Source: Promerops cafer
Lineage: Eukaryota > Chordata > Aves > Passeriformes > Nectariniidae
Length of the DNA: 64,000 bases
Direction: 5' to 3'
NCBI GenBank assembly: GCA_013398275.1
Contig: VZSE01002187.1
Span: forward strand, 248,967 to 312,966
The position numbers and the translations under genes were made by a program. Every line of letters starts with the position of its first letter. Within the stretch, counting starts at the first letter, position 1. Below are positions 1-20,600 of this stretch, in pieces. A model generated the notes under the pieces. That model did no database searches, was not told the origin of the DNA, and saw only the letters and a list, made by a program, of their open reading frames with translations.

Positions 1-24
1 CCCCCCCCCCACACACACACAAAA
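1..24. repeat. poly-C followed by a short (CA)n tract
   Basis: Ten C residues run directly into about five CA units and an A-rich stretch at the window edge. Simple sequence, truncated by the window start. Confidence 0.8.
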
Positions 25-2704
25 GAAAAACAGAACAAAAAAACAAAACTAGGATTATCCTAGTCTTCTGGAGCATCTTTCCATTTGCAGGATCGCATCT
101 GTTTGAGATAGCCTACTAGCACCAAAAATAGGCTGCTTCTTTCTTGACAAGAAGCCACCTAAAAATGGTGCCCCCGATAGTATAGGTAAGTGCCATTCCT
201 CAATGAGAGGCCAATTTTAAGTAATACTTTCAAAAGTTCTGTGCTTCAAGAGGGACCATCAATGCATGGCACCAGGCTAACCTACCACAAATCCATGCAG
301 AGCACACACACCCGACTTGACATCGCTATCCTGTTCTTGTTACATGTGCATGCCCTGGTGAGATACGAAATTTATTTACATTGTCATGTCTTCGTTGCAT
401 TAAAATGATCCCTCTTCTGTCTGGAAAATCATAAGCTGGCTGCAGTACAGGAGCAAGATTTTACTTTTGGTCGAAGTTACCACCCGTAAGCTCCCACCCC
501 CCACCCCCAAAAAGCACCCCAAAACTGTTTACATTTAGTACCTGCCAGTCAGATATAAGCTATGTGGCTCACAGAGACCAAGCTCTTGAGTTTGTATTCT
601 AGTGCAGCATTTGCTACAATTATGGAGTCACTGCTGACAAAAAGAAAAACATCCCAAACACAAAAACCTTTCAATCTTGTAAAGTTGCTGTCAGGAGGCA
701 CCTGGCTTCTATTTATGATCATCAAGGAAAGGAATGGCTAGTCCACCTTATGATTCCAAACTATTTTACTCCAATTCAAAAAAAGGGTCAAAATGGGGAG
801 AAATTAAGACAATTAAATCCTGCCTCAAAGGTAAGCAAGCGTGGTGTGAGTGCAGCATCTGTATATGCAATAAATGACTGAGCAAAAGGGATTGCATTCA
901 CCCAGGTGCCTCCTGACAGTGGTGGTGAACAGGCTAAAAGGGATTTTAAAAAGAGTAATTTTTTGATTTGTCTCACTCCTTTTGCCTGTAGATCAGGCCA
1001 AACATCAAGCATGTTGGGAGGGGCACAATTTAAAGCAACACTACTTGACCAGAAAGCACTTTTCAGCAATATACAATGCAAAATGACAGACAGCAACTCA
1101 TGGCAAACAAGAGTAGATGGCGAGCAGCTTCCTGCAGCTTCTGACGTTAACAGGGGTTTGCCCTTACCTGCTCACAGTTCTGCACAGAGGCCACTCTGTG
1201 CAGAAAATGCAGTGCTGCAGGAAGTGAATCAATTCCACAAAGCTCCAGAACTGTCAGTTTATGCATGTAAATTGTTTTACGGTCTCTCAAACCCAAATCC
1301 ACACCTTACACATATACTGCTCAGTGACACCCACTGGATTGTCCTCACATCATGGTGGAACACAGGTCATGGACTCCTTCAGAGCTTGTCAAGTTCCTGA
1401 AGTTTCTAAGGGGAAAATCGAAGAGCATCTCCCAAGAGGCTGAGCTACGGATTTGGAGGCCTTGGAGCCCACAAGTGATCTCTTCCATAGGAGCAGTTCA
1501 GGACTGTTGCTAGCACCAGAGCAAATCCACCCTGACAAGGGACACTTGTGGTAGCCTGCAGTTCACAGAGGTCAGAGCACTTCTCATTGTTTAGTGTTGC
1601 AGAAAACTGAGCCCCTCTCATCTTTAGCTGCTCCCATAATCAGTCTAATCCCTTTAACCTCAGCAACCTTCATCATAAAAGAAAAAGTTATATATGAACC
1701 CAAACAGAAAAAAAAAATCGTATTTACAAAGTTTGTACAATATACACATCTGATTTTCTATGGGACACACTGCACCAGAAGAAAGAGGGCCATGGCTCTG
1801 AAACAAGTCTACCTATCAAGTGCTGTAACTACTAATGAAGACTCATGGAAACCAGTCTTTAGTGTTCTGCTTAGAGCACAGGGCTTTTCTTATGGCTCCT
1901 GCAAAGGATCACAGGCTACTCTTTCCTTCTGGAGCTATGATGCTGCACCTAATCAGCCCAGATTTTATGTTGGTTTCATTTTAAATACAGATATTTACAG
2001 TTTGGGTGAACTGCAGATGCATATCAACTCCTCCAATTAAAAAAAAAAATTTAAAAAAAAACTTTAAAAAGTTGAAGAAAAAGAAGTAGTATTACCAATA
2101 ACCAATACATTTCACCTCCCAGCCCTGGGCTCGAGTACATGGGAAGGAGGAGAAGGGGAAGAGAGGGGAACTTTGACCTGAAACCAAAAACAAGATGTTG
2201 ATTCCTTGGGCTGTGTCGGAAAGGTGATATTCTGAATGGTCTCATAGCATAAGGCACTTTGCACGAATAAGTAACAAGCTCTTTAGCTTAAAAAACAGAT
2301 GAGTAACCAGGAGAAGTTGAAATGCACTCAGTCAATGGTTAAAGAATTTGAAATAGCAGACAAGCTCGTGTTCATCAAGATTCTTCTCTTTTCAGGGTTT
2401 CTCTTCTTCCCTTGCTGTCCCTCCCGCCCAAAGAAAACAAAATTTAAAACCAGCAGTTAGTGCAACTAATGTTCAATCAGCACACAGTGCAAACAAGTGG
2501 AAAAACAAAAAGACATTCTTTCTTTTATCTTCTTTCTTCCTTGCTGCCAAATTTAAAGAGAAAAAAAGGCCGAGCTCTTTAGTCTTCATAGTTCCGAAAT
2601 GAAAAGATGAAGAAAAACCCACAAAGAGAAGGGTATCCCCAAAGAAACGATGTGTCACAGATCTGGATCATAGGGCTTCACCTTCTGGCATGTGTAATCA
2701 AAGC

Positions 2705-2880
2705 CTAAAAAAAAAATAAAACAAAACAACAAAACCACCAAAACCAAAACAAACAACCCCCCAAAACCAAACAAAAACAACAAGAAAACCAAACCAAAAC
2801 AAACAACAAACCCCCACAAACAAAAATAAACCAGAAAAAAAGCAGAAAAAAACCAATAAAACAAACAACCACAACACCCA
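2705..2880. repeat. Low-complexity (AAAAC)-like tract
   Basis: About 175 bases made almost only of A and C, with AAAAC and AAACC units; on the minus (DDX6) strand it reads as a G/T-rich tract. Open frames crossing it are artefacts of composition. Confidence 0.85.
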
Positions 2881-4113
2881 CAGTTAAATCAGTTCTATAT
2901 AAAACCAGAACACAAAGTGATGAATCACACACAACTAACTATGCAACAGCTCTCAAAAGTAAAAGGGCATATTGAACAGCTCAATCCCAATTTCAGCTTT
3001 GTAGAAAGAGGTGCTGCTAATGCCCTTCTGTACCTATGGAACATGACTACCTCTTGGTTTCTTGTATTTTAGGAAGCAGCAAACTGCTCTCTGGCAAGGT
3101 CCCAGCATTCCCCTTAGGAAGCCACCCAAGAGCCTATTCCACGTTCACTACTTGTTGTGTATTTTATTTATTTATAAACACGGAGAAGGTTCAACCATCA
3201 AAGCAGAAGCTTTCAAGTCAGCTTAGTATGACTATCTAGGGCTATCCTAAAGAATTTCAGCAGCTTCACTGGTATTGTCTTTCTAATTCATGACCTCTGA
3301 GAAGAGTACCCATGAGAATGATTTTCAGCCCAAACGGTATGGTGATGGATCTTGCACGACATCTTAACTACGGTCAGATCATCATCCTGCAGCCAATTTA
3401 GCTTGACTGCAGTCCAGGGCAAGTCATCTTCCTATAAAAGGACTTAACTCAGTAGCTTTTCCTGAGACAATGAACAGAAAGGGAGCACTTATAGATGAGT
3501 CTCCACCAGTGAAACCTCATTTTCTTTTGAAACTAAGTAGATGACCTCAAGTGGCAGCAAAGATGAATTACAGCTTCACTCCCTACTTTGTTCACTTCCA
3601 AGAATTCTATGAACCAAAGGATACAAAAGAGGCAGCACCTTTTGCTTGAACCTGGTCCTTCTGGCTGGTGAGGTGCTGACTCTTCTGTTGATGCTCTGTT
3701 CTCACAGCTATCCATTTTATCTCCTCACCTTTTTGAGGACTACTTTCCTCTCTGCCCCTCACCAGTTTCTCATTTCAGCTTAGCAATACAGAAAGAATTC
3801 ATTAGGCTACTAGTACTCCATCCTGGCCTCTCCCAACACCATTCCCCACTCCCCCTTTTCCCCATTTTTGGTCTCCTTAGCATATATAGCCTTTCAATTA
3901 AAACAACTAAAAAATACTCATCCCTCCCCTCCCACCTTCAGCACATCCATGGAATTCCTTGCACTGACATTTTATTTCAAACCCTTGTTTTCACATTCAG
4001 AGCTTTTTCATCACATCAGTTTCCCTCTTCCCCTGAGGTAACACTGACACATCGACGACATTCCTGTTACTCAATACATCACTACTCAGCAAGGCACTTA
4101 GATACCTACATGT

Positions 4114-13871
<9,758 letters not shown>

Positions 13872-13929
13872 GCTTTTATCTTTAAAGATGTCTTTTTAGA
13901 CTTCAAAACTTTGAAAGTCAGTACAGAAA
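13872..13929 (-). other. DDX6: DDX6 5'UTR part of the ATG-bearing exon (candidate boundary)
   Basis: Reading minus, an acceptor-like sequence (ctgttattacag) ends at 13930, giving a possible exon start at 13929, 58 bases before the ATG. This is a splice-site guess only; other AGs lie between 13929 and the ATG. Confidence 0.4.
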
Positions 13930-15772
13930 CTGTAATAACAGTTTATTAGACTCTCCAAAATGAAGAGATAAATAAGTCTTGCTCAATATATGAGTCCTTT
14001 ATTGCAATGCAGGCAAGCACCTGTAAGTCACTCAAAAGTAAAGCAGTAACTTGCTCTGATGCACTGTAGAACAACTTTTTTTTAAAAAAAGCCCTCTATT
14101 GAAGTTCAGTTATATCACAAATCACTTGCTTCAATCTGAAAGAGAAGCAGACAATAACAATTAGTATGTGGATTTTTGTCTATGCAAATCACATCAGTTT
14201 ACTTTTGTATTTTAAGAAAAATTTCTTCCCAGGCAGTATACAACAACAGTACTTGCTTTTTTGTTTCCTCAGTGATAATTAAAAAGACATGCATCAAACT
14301 TTTTTTGCCTTTCTAGAAAATGTTCCCTAACCTCTTCAGACACCAAAGAAAACCTCCCAAACAGTTGTACTTTCAGTGACCTTCCACAACCTGCCCCCTC
14401 TCATAAAGTAGCCATTAAGTGTATGAATTACTTTGACGGTTCTTCAATTCCCCCACAAATTCCCCCAATTCCAGGATGCAGCCAACCAGCCCTAAAATGT
14501 GAACAATAATGTTATGCATAAGTTTGTGACAGGAAGCAAGACTACAATATCAAGTGGACCTTCCAGTTAGAACTGACAAAACCCTTACATTACTCTGATT
14601 GCCCTGTTTGGTTTGAATGGGAAATATAAATTATGTAAACCCAAACCAGCAGCTTACAGTCCTCCAACCCAAAACACTAGCTCAACCAGCTTACCCCCAC
14701 TCCCAGATTTCAACCAGGTATTGACTTAAGGCTATTCAGAACAGTGAGGAAACAACATCATTACAGTGAACGGAGAGCAGCTGCCTCCTTGAGTCAAAGT
14801 GATTGAGCTTGGACTGAGGCAGTAACGCTGCTGGTTATCCAGCTTCCTGCTTGTGACCTTACCTTCCTGCTGTCAGCAACAACTTATGTGGTGCTCAGAA
14901 GATAACATTTCATATACATGACTTAAATATTGACTCTGTATGTAACAGAAAGGTTGCAAAACTGTGGAAAGACAATACAAAGTCTGCCCCTTACATAAAC
15001 CAAGCATGGACCAGAGCTAAAAACTCCTTACAATGGTACCAGGGAGACAAAATGTCCCTAGTCGAAAATCTTTTGGAACAAAAAGTAGGCTCGCCTTGAG
15101 CATCTGCATCTTGGGAAAACACAAAGGAAAAAACAGCAGACTAATGCTTCCTAACCTCGGTATTCACAACAAAATTCATGTTTTCCCAGTGAATAAAAAG
15201 GCACATTGAAGAGCATTTCAAGAGAGTGGAAAACGAATTCAGACTTCCCAGCTGTTTTAAAGGGTGTCAGTGCTGGCTTCCAGCAGAATTTTAAAGTTTG
15301 CGATACTAGCATTTTCTGCTAGTTAACTTTCAAGGCATCTCCGAAGAGATATTTCTCTTGGCCATTAACTTAGTAAAAACCAGACGAGTTACGAAGGTAG
15401 CCAGAGACGCCAATGAGACCCGACTACTAACGCCGAGAAGTTCTCCAACAGTGTAGGAAATGAAACCTCTCAGTCCCTTATGCCCTCATGCTCGTAACTA
15501 TCCTATAGAAGAACACAGGTTAAAAATAACGCACAGCCTCACGGAAGCCAACAAATCTCCCCGTTCCGATAAAAGAGACGCCACCATTTCGCAAACCAGC
15601 GGACTGAAAAAAAAAGGGGCCTCCGTGGCGTATCTGTCTGCTCTACGGGCGCGGGAGGGCGGCCGGGGCAGCAGCTCCGGACCTTTCCCTTTCCGTCGGC
15701 TGGGCCTGGCACAAAGGGAGCCCTCGGTGAGCCCGGGCCGCACTGCGGAGCCCCGGGGCCGAGCAGTGGGCC

Positions 15773-15783
15773 NNNNNNNNNNN
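15773..15783. other. Assembly gap (11 N) in the DDX6 CpG island
   Basis: Eleven undetermined bases inside GC-rich promoter DNA, probably an unresolved GC-rich stretch. Confidence 0.95.
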
Positions 15784-15893
15784 AGGCCCCGCTCAGGCCC
15801 GCGCTCCCGCCGCAGGCCGCGAGGCGCGACCCGCCCGCAGCGGCCCCCTCGCCCTGCTCCCACGGAGCCGTGCCCGCCCTGGCCCGTCCTCAC

Positions 15894-16010
15894 CGCCACC
15901 AGCCGCGCTCCCCCTCGCCCAGGTACAAAATCCTCTCGCTCCCCCGGTGCCTTGTTATGGCGACTCGACGCTCCAAGATGGCGGCTTCCTCCTTCCTCCT
16001 GTGCGCCCTC
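15894..16010 (-). other. DDX6: Candidate non-coding first exon of DDX6
   Basis: The 3' end is set by the donor at 15893. The 5' end is approximate and placed just before the YY1 element, which commonly sits near transcription starts. The intron to the ATG exon would be about 2 kb. Inferred from motif placement. Confidence 0.45.
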
Positions 16011-16050
16011 CCCCTCCCGGCGGGCGGCACCGCCCCGGTCTACACGCACC

Positions 16051-16070
16051 ACGTACGTACGTACGTACGT
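16051..16070. repeat. (ACGT)5 self-complementary tandem repeat
   Basis: Five perfect ACGT units, which form a 20-bp perfect palindrome carrying five CpGs, in the DDX6 promoter island. Confidence 0.95.
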
Positions 16071-16160
16071 TCGGCGTGCGCCACGCGTCACGCCCCACCC
16101 AGCGTGCGGTGCCCACGTGACCGCGCTCGCAGGGCTGGGCGCTCGTCCCGCCCCCTCAGA

Positions 16161-17581
16161 GCTGGCCCTTCCCTCTTAACCTGGAAACGTAGCGGGGCTT
16201 CGCTATGTGGCCACGAAAACAGAGCCAGCACAAACGTAAGAATAAGGGACTGAGCCACAGCCTGTAGGAGTCGTAACCACCGATCGTGACGGGCTGGGGA
16301 TTGGCATTTCTTTTTAGACAGCTGTAACTTAGACATGGATTTTGACAAACCGAGACACAGTGGGAATGTAATCTTAGTAGTTGCTGCTTTGCAGACAATT
16401 TTTTCTTCACGTTTTTCCAAAATACATGCAAAAGGACAAGGACATTTCTGGTTTTATCTAGTTTCTCACATGTGAGTGCCCAGAAGCTGATGAGCCACAT
16501 GCAGGTGCATACAAAGGTCCTCACGGCAGGGGAGGGGAGGGGAGGACAGTGACATGCTCGGGGCAGCAGGTGCCCAACAAGTCGGGATCTAAGAAACAGG
16601 AGGAGTGGTTGTAATCCAGCAGTGCTCACGAGAATAACACCACCACCTCCTTCACCAGTCCAAAGTCCCACCATAGTCCTTGCTGGTAGAGAGGCCTTGA
16701 TGCAGCTGTACCTAGACAAGGGGAGGACAAGAACTGTGCTTGTCAAACCACCTCAGCTCCTCGCACAGGAAAAGCTTTCTGCCAAAATGCCAGCTGCAAT
16801 GCCATCCTACTCTGCTGAGACAGACCGGGGCAGCATTCTCACTGTGAGTCTGCTGCTGTGACATCACTGAACAAAATGCCCACTTCCCCGAGCAGAGAAA
16901 ATCTTGATTTCTCATCTTGATTATCCTTTGTTACCCTTGTGAAGTACAGCTGCCCGGCCCCTGCTAGCCCTGCTCTAGACTTGCAGAGTGGCTGCCAAGG
17001 CATTGCCTTCCTGTGCAAGCCACCTCACACTCCCTCAAGCCCAGACGAGGCGTGAAGCAGCAGAAGGAGCAGAAGACAACCACAAGTCACTGGGGTTAAA
17101 GCAGCCAGGAGGACCGCAAGGCAGAGGGTGATGATCATACAGACCATACCCATGCTTCAAAGTCCTGCACAGCTCCAGAGAAGTGCCTGGATCTAGGTTT
17201 CTGTAGGTAAGGTAAGGATGGTCCTTGGCACAGAACTTTTCAAAGCCTTTCGGACCACCTGGAACAAGGACAGCTGTGGGCAAGAAGGTTTCCAGGGAAG
17301 ACCTAAAGATGTTCTGGATCTTCTGTGGTATAGATCAAAGGAATATGGAGTCTTCAAACTGTACTTTAAAAATCAACTTACAGCACTAGTAAAAAGATGA
17401 TAAAGCTAGATGTTAATCTTTACATCAATCAGGTCACTCTATGCCTGGAGCTCATTTGCCTTGCAAATACCCTATTGTTACGTTCTGTGTCCCAGCCTAC
17501 TCACTTAAATGATTAACTCCACCCCAGAAAAGAACTTTTGTAGAAATTTCTGGAGGAGAGACGGATCCCGCCTCTCAAACC
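16161..17581. other. DDX6-CXCR5 intergenic interval with CXCR5 5'UTR/promoter
   Basis: About 1.4 kb between the DDX6 island and the CXCR5 ATG with no supported coding region. The CXCR5 promoter and 5'UTR must lie here or within the DDX6 island; I see no clear TATA box close to the ATG. An imperfect inverted repeat, atttgccttgcaaat, at about 17454-17468 resembles a paired POU/octamer half-site, but it is not a perfect ATGCAAAT. Confidence 0.5.
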
Positions 17582-17620
17582 ATGGGGCCTCTCAGCTACT
17601 CATCAGAGACCTATGACTTG
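17582..17620 (+). CDS. CXCR5: CXCR5 coding exon 1 (13 codons)
   Basis: ATG in a good context (aaaccATGG), 13 codons, then donor TTG|GTGAGT at 17621. The length and phase 0 fit the short first coding exon of CXCR5 orthologues, and the peptide continues smoothly into an acidic/Tyr-rich N-terminus. It is too short for ORF-finding and was found by looking for a short ATG exon upstream of the exon 2 acceptor. Transcript evidence is lacking here. Confidence 0.85.
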
Positions 17621-20600
17621 GTGAGTTGGGCCTGGTTTTGCTTGATAACAGGGATGGCAGGTAGAGCTGGGGTGGGCTGAAAGGCCAGGTTTCTGGCCAT
17701 CCATCTGCTAACCCTCCTGTTGGCAGAGGCAGAGCTTGAGCCATTTCTTATGCCAACGTAATCAGTCCTTGCATGCCTTAAGTCCAGACTTGACCACGAG
17801 CACAAGGCTGTTGCTTGCAGAGAGCTGGCGTAGTGTGGCTACAGCCACTGTGATCCAGGGATGCTGGGTATTCCACTGGGGAAAGCTGCCTAGCTACCGG
17901 GACCTGTGCTGGCAAGCACTAAGCCCGAGTACTGTCCTCGCACGAGGACACAGACCGGAGTCTCTGCAAAGGGCCAGGTGACTCACCTGGAGAGCGGGGC
18001 TCCAGCAGTCCCATTCTGTGCTGCCAGCCTCTCCCAGCCTCTGCTCCCTGCTGCCCTTCTGTCTGCACAGCCATTAGCACAAGGTGGGCATAATACACTT
18101 ATTCTGAGCCAGGCACCTTTTGCACCAGCCTTCAGTGGTATAAATGACTGTGTACAAAGTGTGCAAAGCCCTGTACACCTTATCTGGTCTCCTTTCACAA
18201 CTGGAATACCCAAGCAAACCCAGTCTTCTCTCTCCGTGTGTGAAAACCCTTGGTATGACCACCCGGCTGGCTTGCTCCACATACAGGCTTCCATACGTGT
18301 GGCTCCACATACACTCTGCTGAAAGGGGAATATGCAGCATATTTACAAGAGGGGAATTTTAAAGAGTGGAAGATAAATTGCAAGTACTTCTTCTAACAGG
18401 GAGTGATGACACTAGGTATTCTACCTCTTCCCAGCTTTTACAAGTGAAAAAAAGCAGCTGCACCTTATAGAGTTGTGCTATCCAACAGGAAGGACGCAGC
18501 AGCATTATCATTACCCTGGTTTTCAAATATTGCATTTCAGAATTTATTTTTTTTACCACAGTGGCTCCATGCAGCAGACCTCAGGATTAGTTATTCCAAA
18601 AAGAGAAATGTTGGATTCAGTTGTTACCAAATTGTCTATTCCTCCTTTTTTCCTACGCACCAGGGAAGAGCAAGGAGCTGGGGGAGCAAGCCCTACCCTC
18701 GTTATTTCTTTTCTGATTCATCCAGTTTACAAATCCTTTGCAAATGGTGGTGATTCCTTTAAAACTTTTTCGGAGAAGACACTTCTTTCTCTGACCTCTG
18801 TTGAAGTTCAGTGGCAGCGCTAAAATTTGCTGAGGTTAAAACCAAACTCAAACCTTTTTCACCTCCTTTTCTTTGCATACAAATCTTTCCATAATCCTTA
18901 GCTTAGTGATTTTATCTCTGCTGTGAATTCTTTTACATCATAAAGGAGACTCCATGTGAGGGGAAGGGGGAGGGTTGGGGAGGGAGAACCCAGCTGATTT
19001 TAGGACTAAACACCCACAGTCAGGTGCCACAGCAGGAAGAGTTTTAAACCTTTTCCCAGACTTCTGCAGTTGGGAGTTTGACATATGTTGTTTCCCACCT
19101 CTGTCTCCTGGCAGCTTCCCAGATTTGGCTCCCTCCCTGGAACAGGGAGGCCACAGATATCACATGAGCATCACTGTATTTGCTTTGGTGGTGCCATATG
19201 TTGCTTTACTTATACTCAGTGATTGTAGCAGCAACCTACCCACAAAGATTTGAAAAAAAAGGCCTCCAAAGTCTCTTGTCAAAGTGGCAACACAAACCCT
19301 GCCTTGTGTAGAGAGGATCGTTTGATCAATTGAGCAATTATGGAAGGAAAAATGATGAGAACGTTTGCACCAAAAGGGCATTTATCTCAGTATCACACAG
19401 TGAATACAGTGAGGGCCTCACCTAAATTTTGATACCATATGAGACTATTTGACTCTGTAACCTTGCAGAAAAGTACCATGCCCCAAATGATAGCCCCGTC
19501 TCTTCATAGCAAAAATGCTTTGCCTGCTAACCTTCCTCAGCTGCAGACTAGACAACCCAAAGCAAGTTGCAGAAGAATCACTGAGATCTACACCAGGTTC
19601 CCTGAGGTTCCTCAGGCCAGTTTTCATTGCAATGGGACCAACATGACTCAAGAGCGTAAAGGCACCTACACTGCAGTAACATAGTATTTCCACAGGCTTT
19701 GGTCTTATTCCTGGTTTTCCCTGGTTCAGCCCCTGGAGAAGTCATGAGCAGAAACTCTGTCAGTAGACTGTACTGATGTTGGCAATTACAGTTCTAAGGT
19801 TTTGAGAACGAGATGTGCTGCTCCCAGCCCTGGCATTGACTAGAAGGGAATGATTCACATGGAAAATCCCTAACAGTGCACAAGCTGCTTCACTTCTGCA
19901 GCCAAATATTTTGATTGCTGACAGTTGTGGGGAACTGAGAAAAACAGCTGACACACAGAGACTAGAATAAATCTGTGATGCAGGTTATAGGGTAAAGGGA
20001 TCCCTGAACAAAAAGCACACAGGAACGGCTTTCCCAGGAATGCACTTGACTGCTCTATTACAGAGACACCACTTTTTCTCCCACCCCCAAATCTGCTGCA
20101 GTTGTCATGCAGGAGACCTGTACAAAGGTCCCTCTGCATGCACACTGTTGACTTATCCCATCCCGGATCAGGCAGCCATCCACTTCAGTCCTAGAATTTC
20201 AGCAGAGTTCCCAGAAGCCTCAGCTTGTCACATTCAGTGCATCTCCTGCAGCTCTGGTCCCTGCCCTTCCTGTCTCAGCCCAGACTCTGATATTTCATCC
20301 TCTTTTATTTGTCTCCAACTCACCTCTGTCCGCTCCTACCCACACGTGCTGCTCTGCTCAGAGATGCAGGCAAGGACAATTCAAACACAGCTGCACACAC
20401 ACTTCCCCTACCCACAGCGAGTGGTTTACAGTAAGAGTCCTCCCTACCTGCTCCCCATGAGCAATCAGATGGTGTCTGATAGTGGCACTCAGCCTCTGCA
20501 CTTCCGGCTCCAAATACAAGGTGATGCTGGAAACTGGTCAGCAGCCAAAGCCACTCAACACTGCCCAAGCTGCCCATCCACTGCCATCGATGGTGCTGGC

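Larger units (their letters stand above)
1..4113 (-). other. DDX6: DDX6 3'UTR (probable; distal end not fixed)
   Basis: Everything downstream of the DDX6 stop in this window shows no other gene, and DDX6 is known for a long 3'UTR. Minus-strand AATAAA hexamers occur at 3976-3971, 3172-3163 (two overlapping copies) and 376-371, so alternative polyadenylation is possible. The true end may lie beyond position 1. Three perfect Pumilio elements (UGUAAAUA) read at 1999-1992, 1728-1721 and 380-373. The stretch 2705-2880 is A/C-rich on plus, i.e. a GU-rich tract in the transcript. That this whole interval is UTR is inference. Confidence 0.55.
15640..16160. promoter_or_regulatory. DDX6: CpG-island promoter of DDX6
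   Basis: A sharply CpG-rich block upstream of DDX6, with an 11-base N gap at 15773-15783. It holds a perfect YY1-type element CAAGATGGCGGC at 15974-15985 (reading GCCGCCATCTTG on the DDX6 strand), an E-box CCACGTGACC at 16113-16122, and an (ACGT)5 palindrome at 16051-16070. A strong minus-strand donor GGCG|GTGAGG at 15894/15893 fits the end of a non-coding first exon. No TATA box is seen, as usual for such promoters. Long open frames on both strands here reflect the lack of AT-rich stop codons. Confidence 0.8.

Noticed and set aside
2655..2932. Phe/Val/Cys-rich minus-strand frames resembling membrane proteins
   Set aside because: They are direct translation of an (AAAAC)n low-complexity tract.
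15460..16179. 239-codon frame (and a 197-codon antisense frame) across the DDX6 CpG island
   Set aside because: Both strands are open because stop codons are rare in GC-rich DNA; the frame crosses an N gap and shows Arg/Pro/Gly bias.
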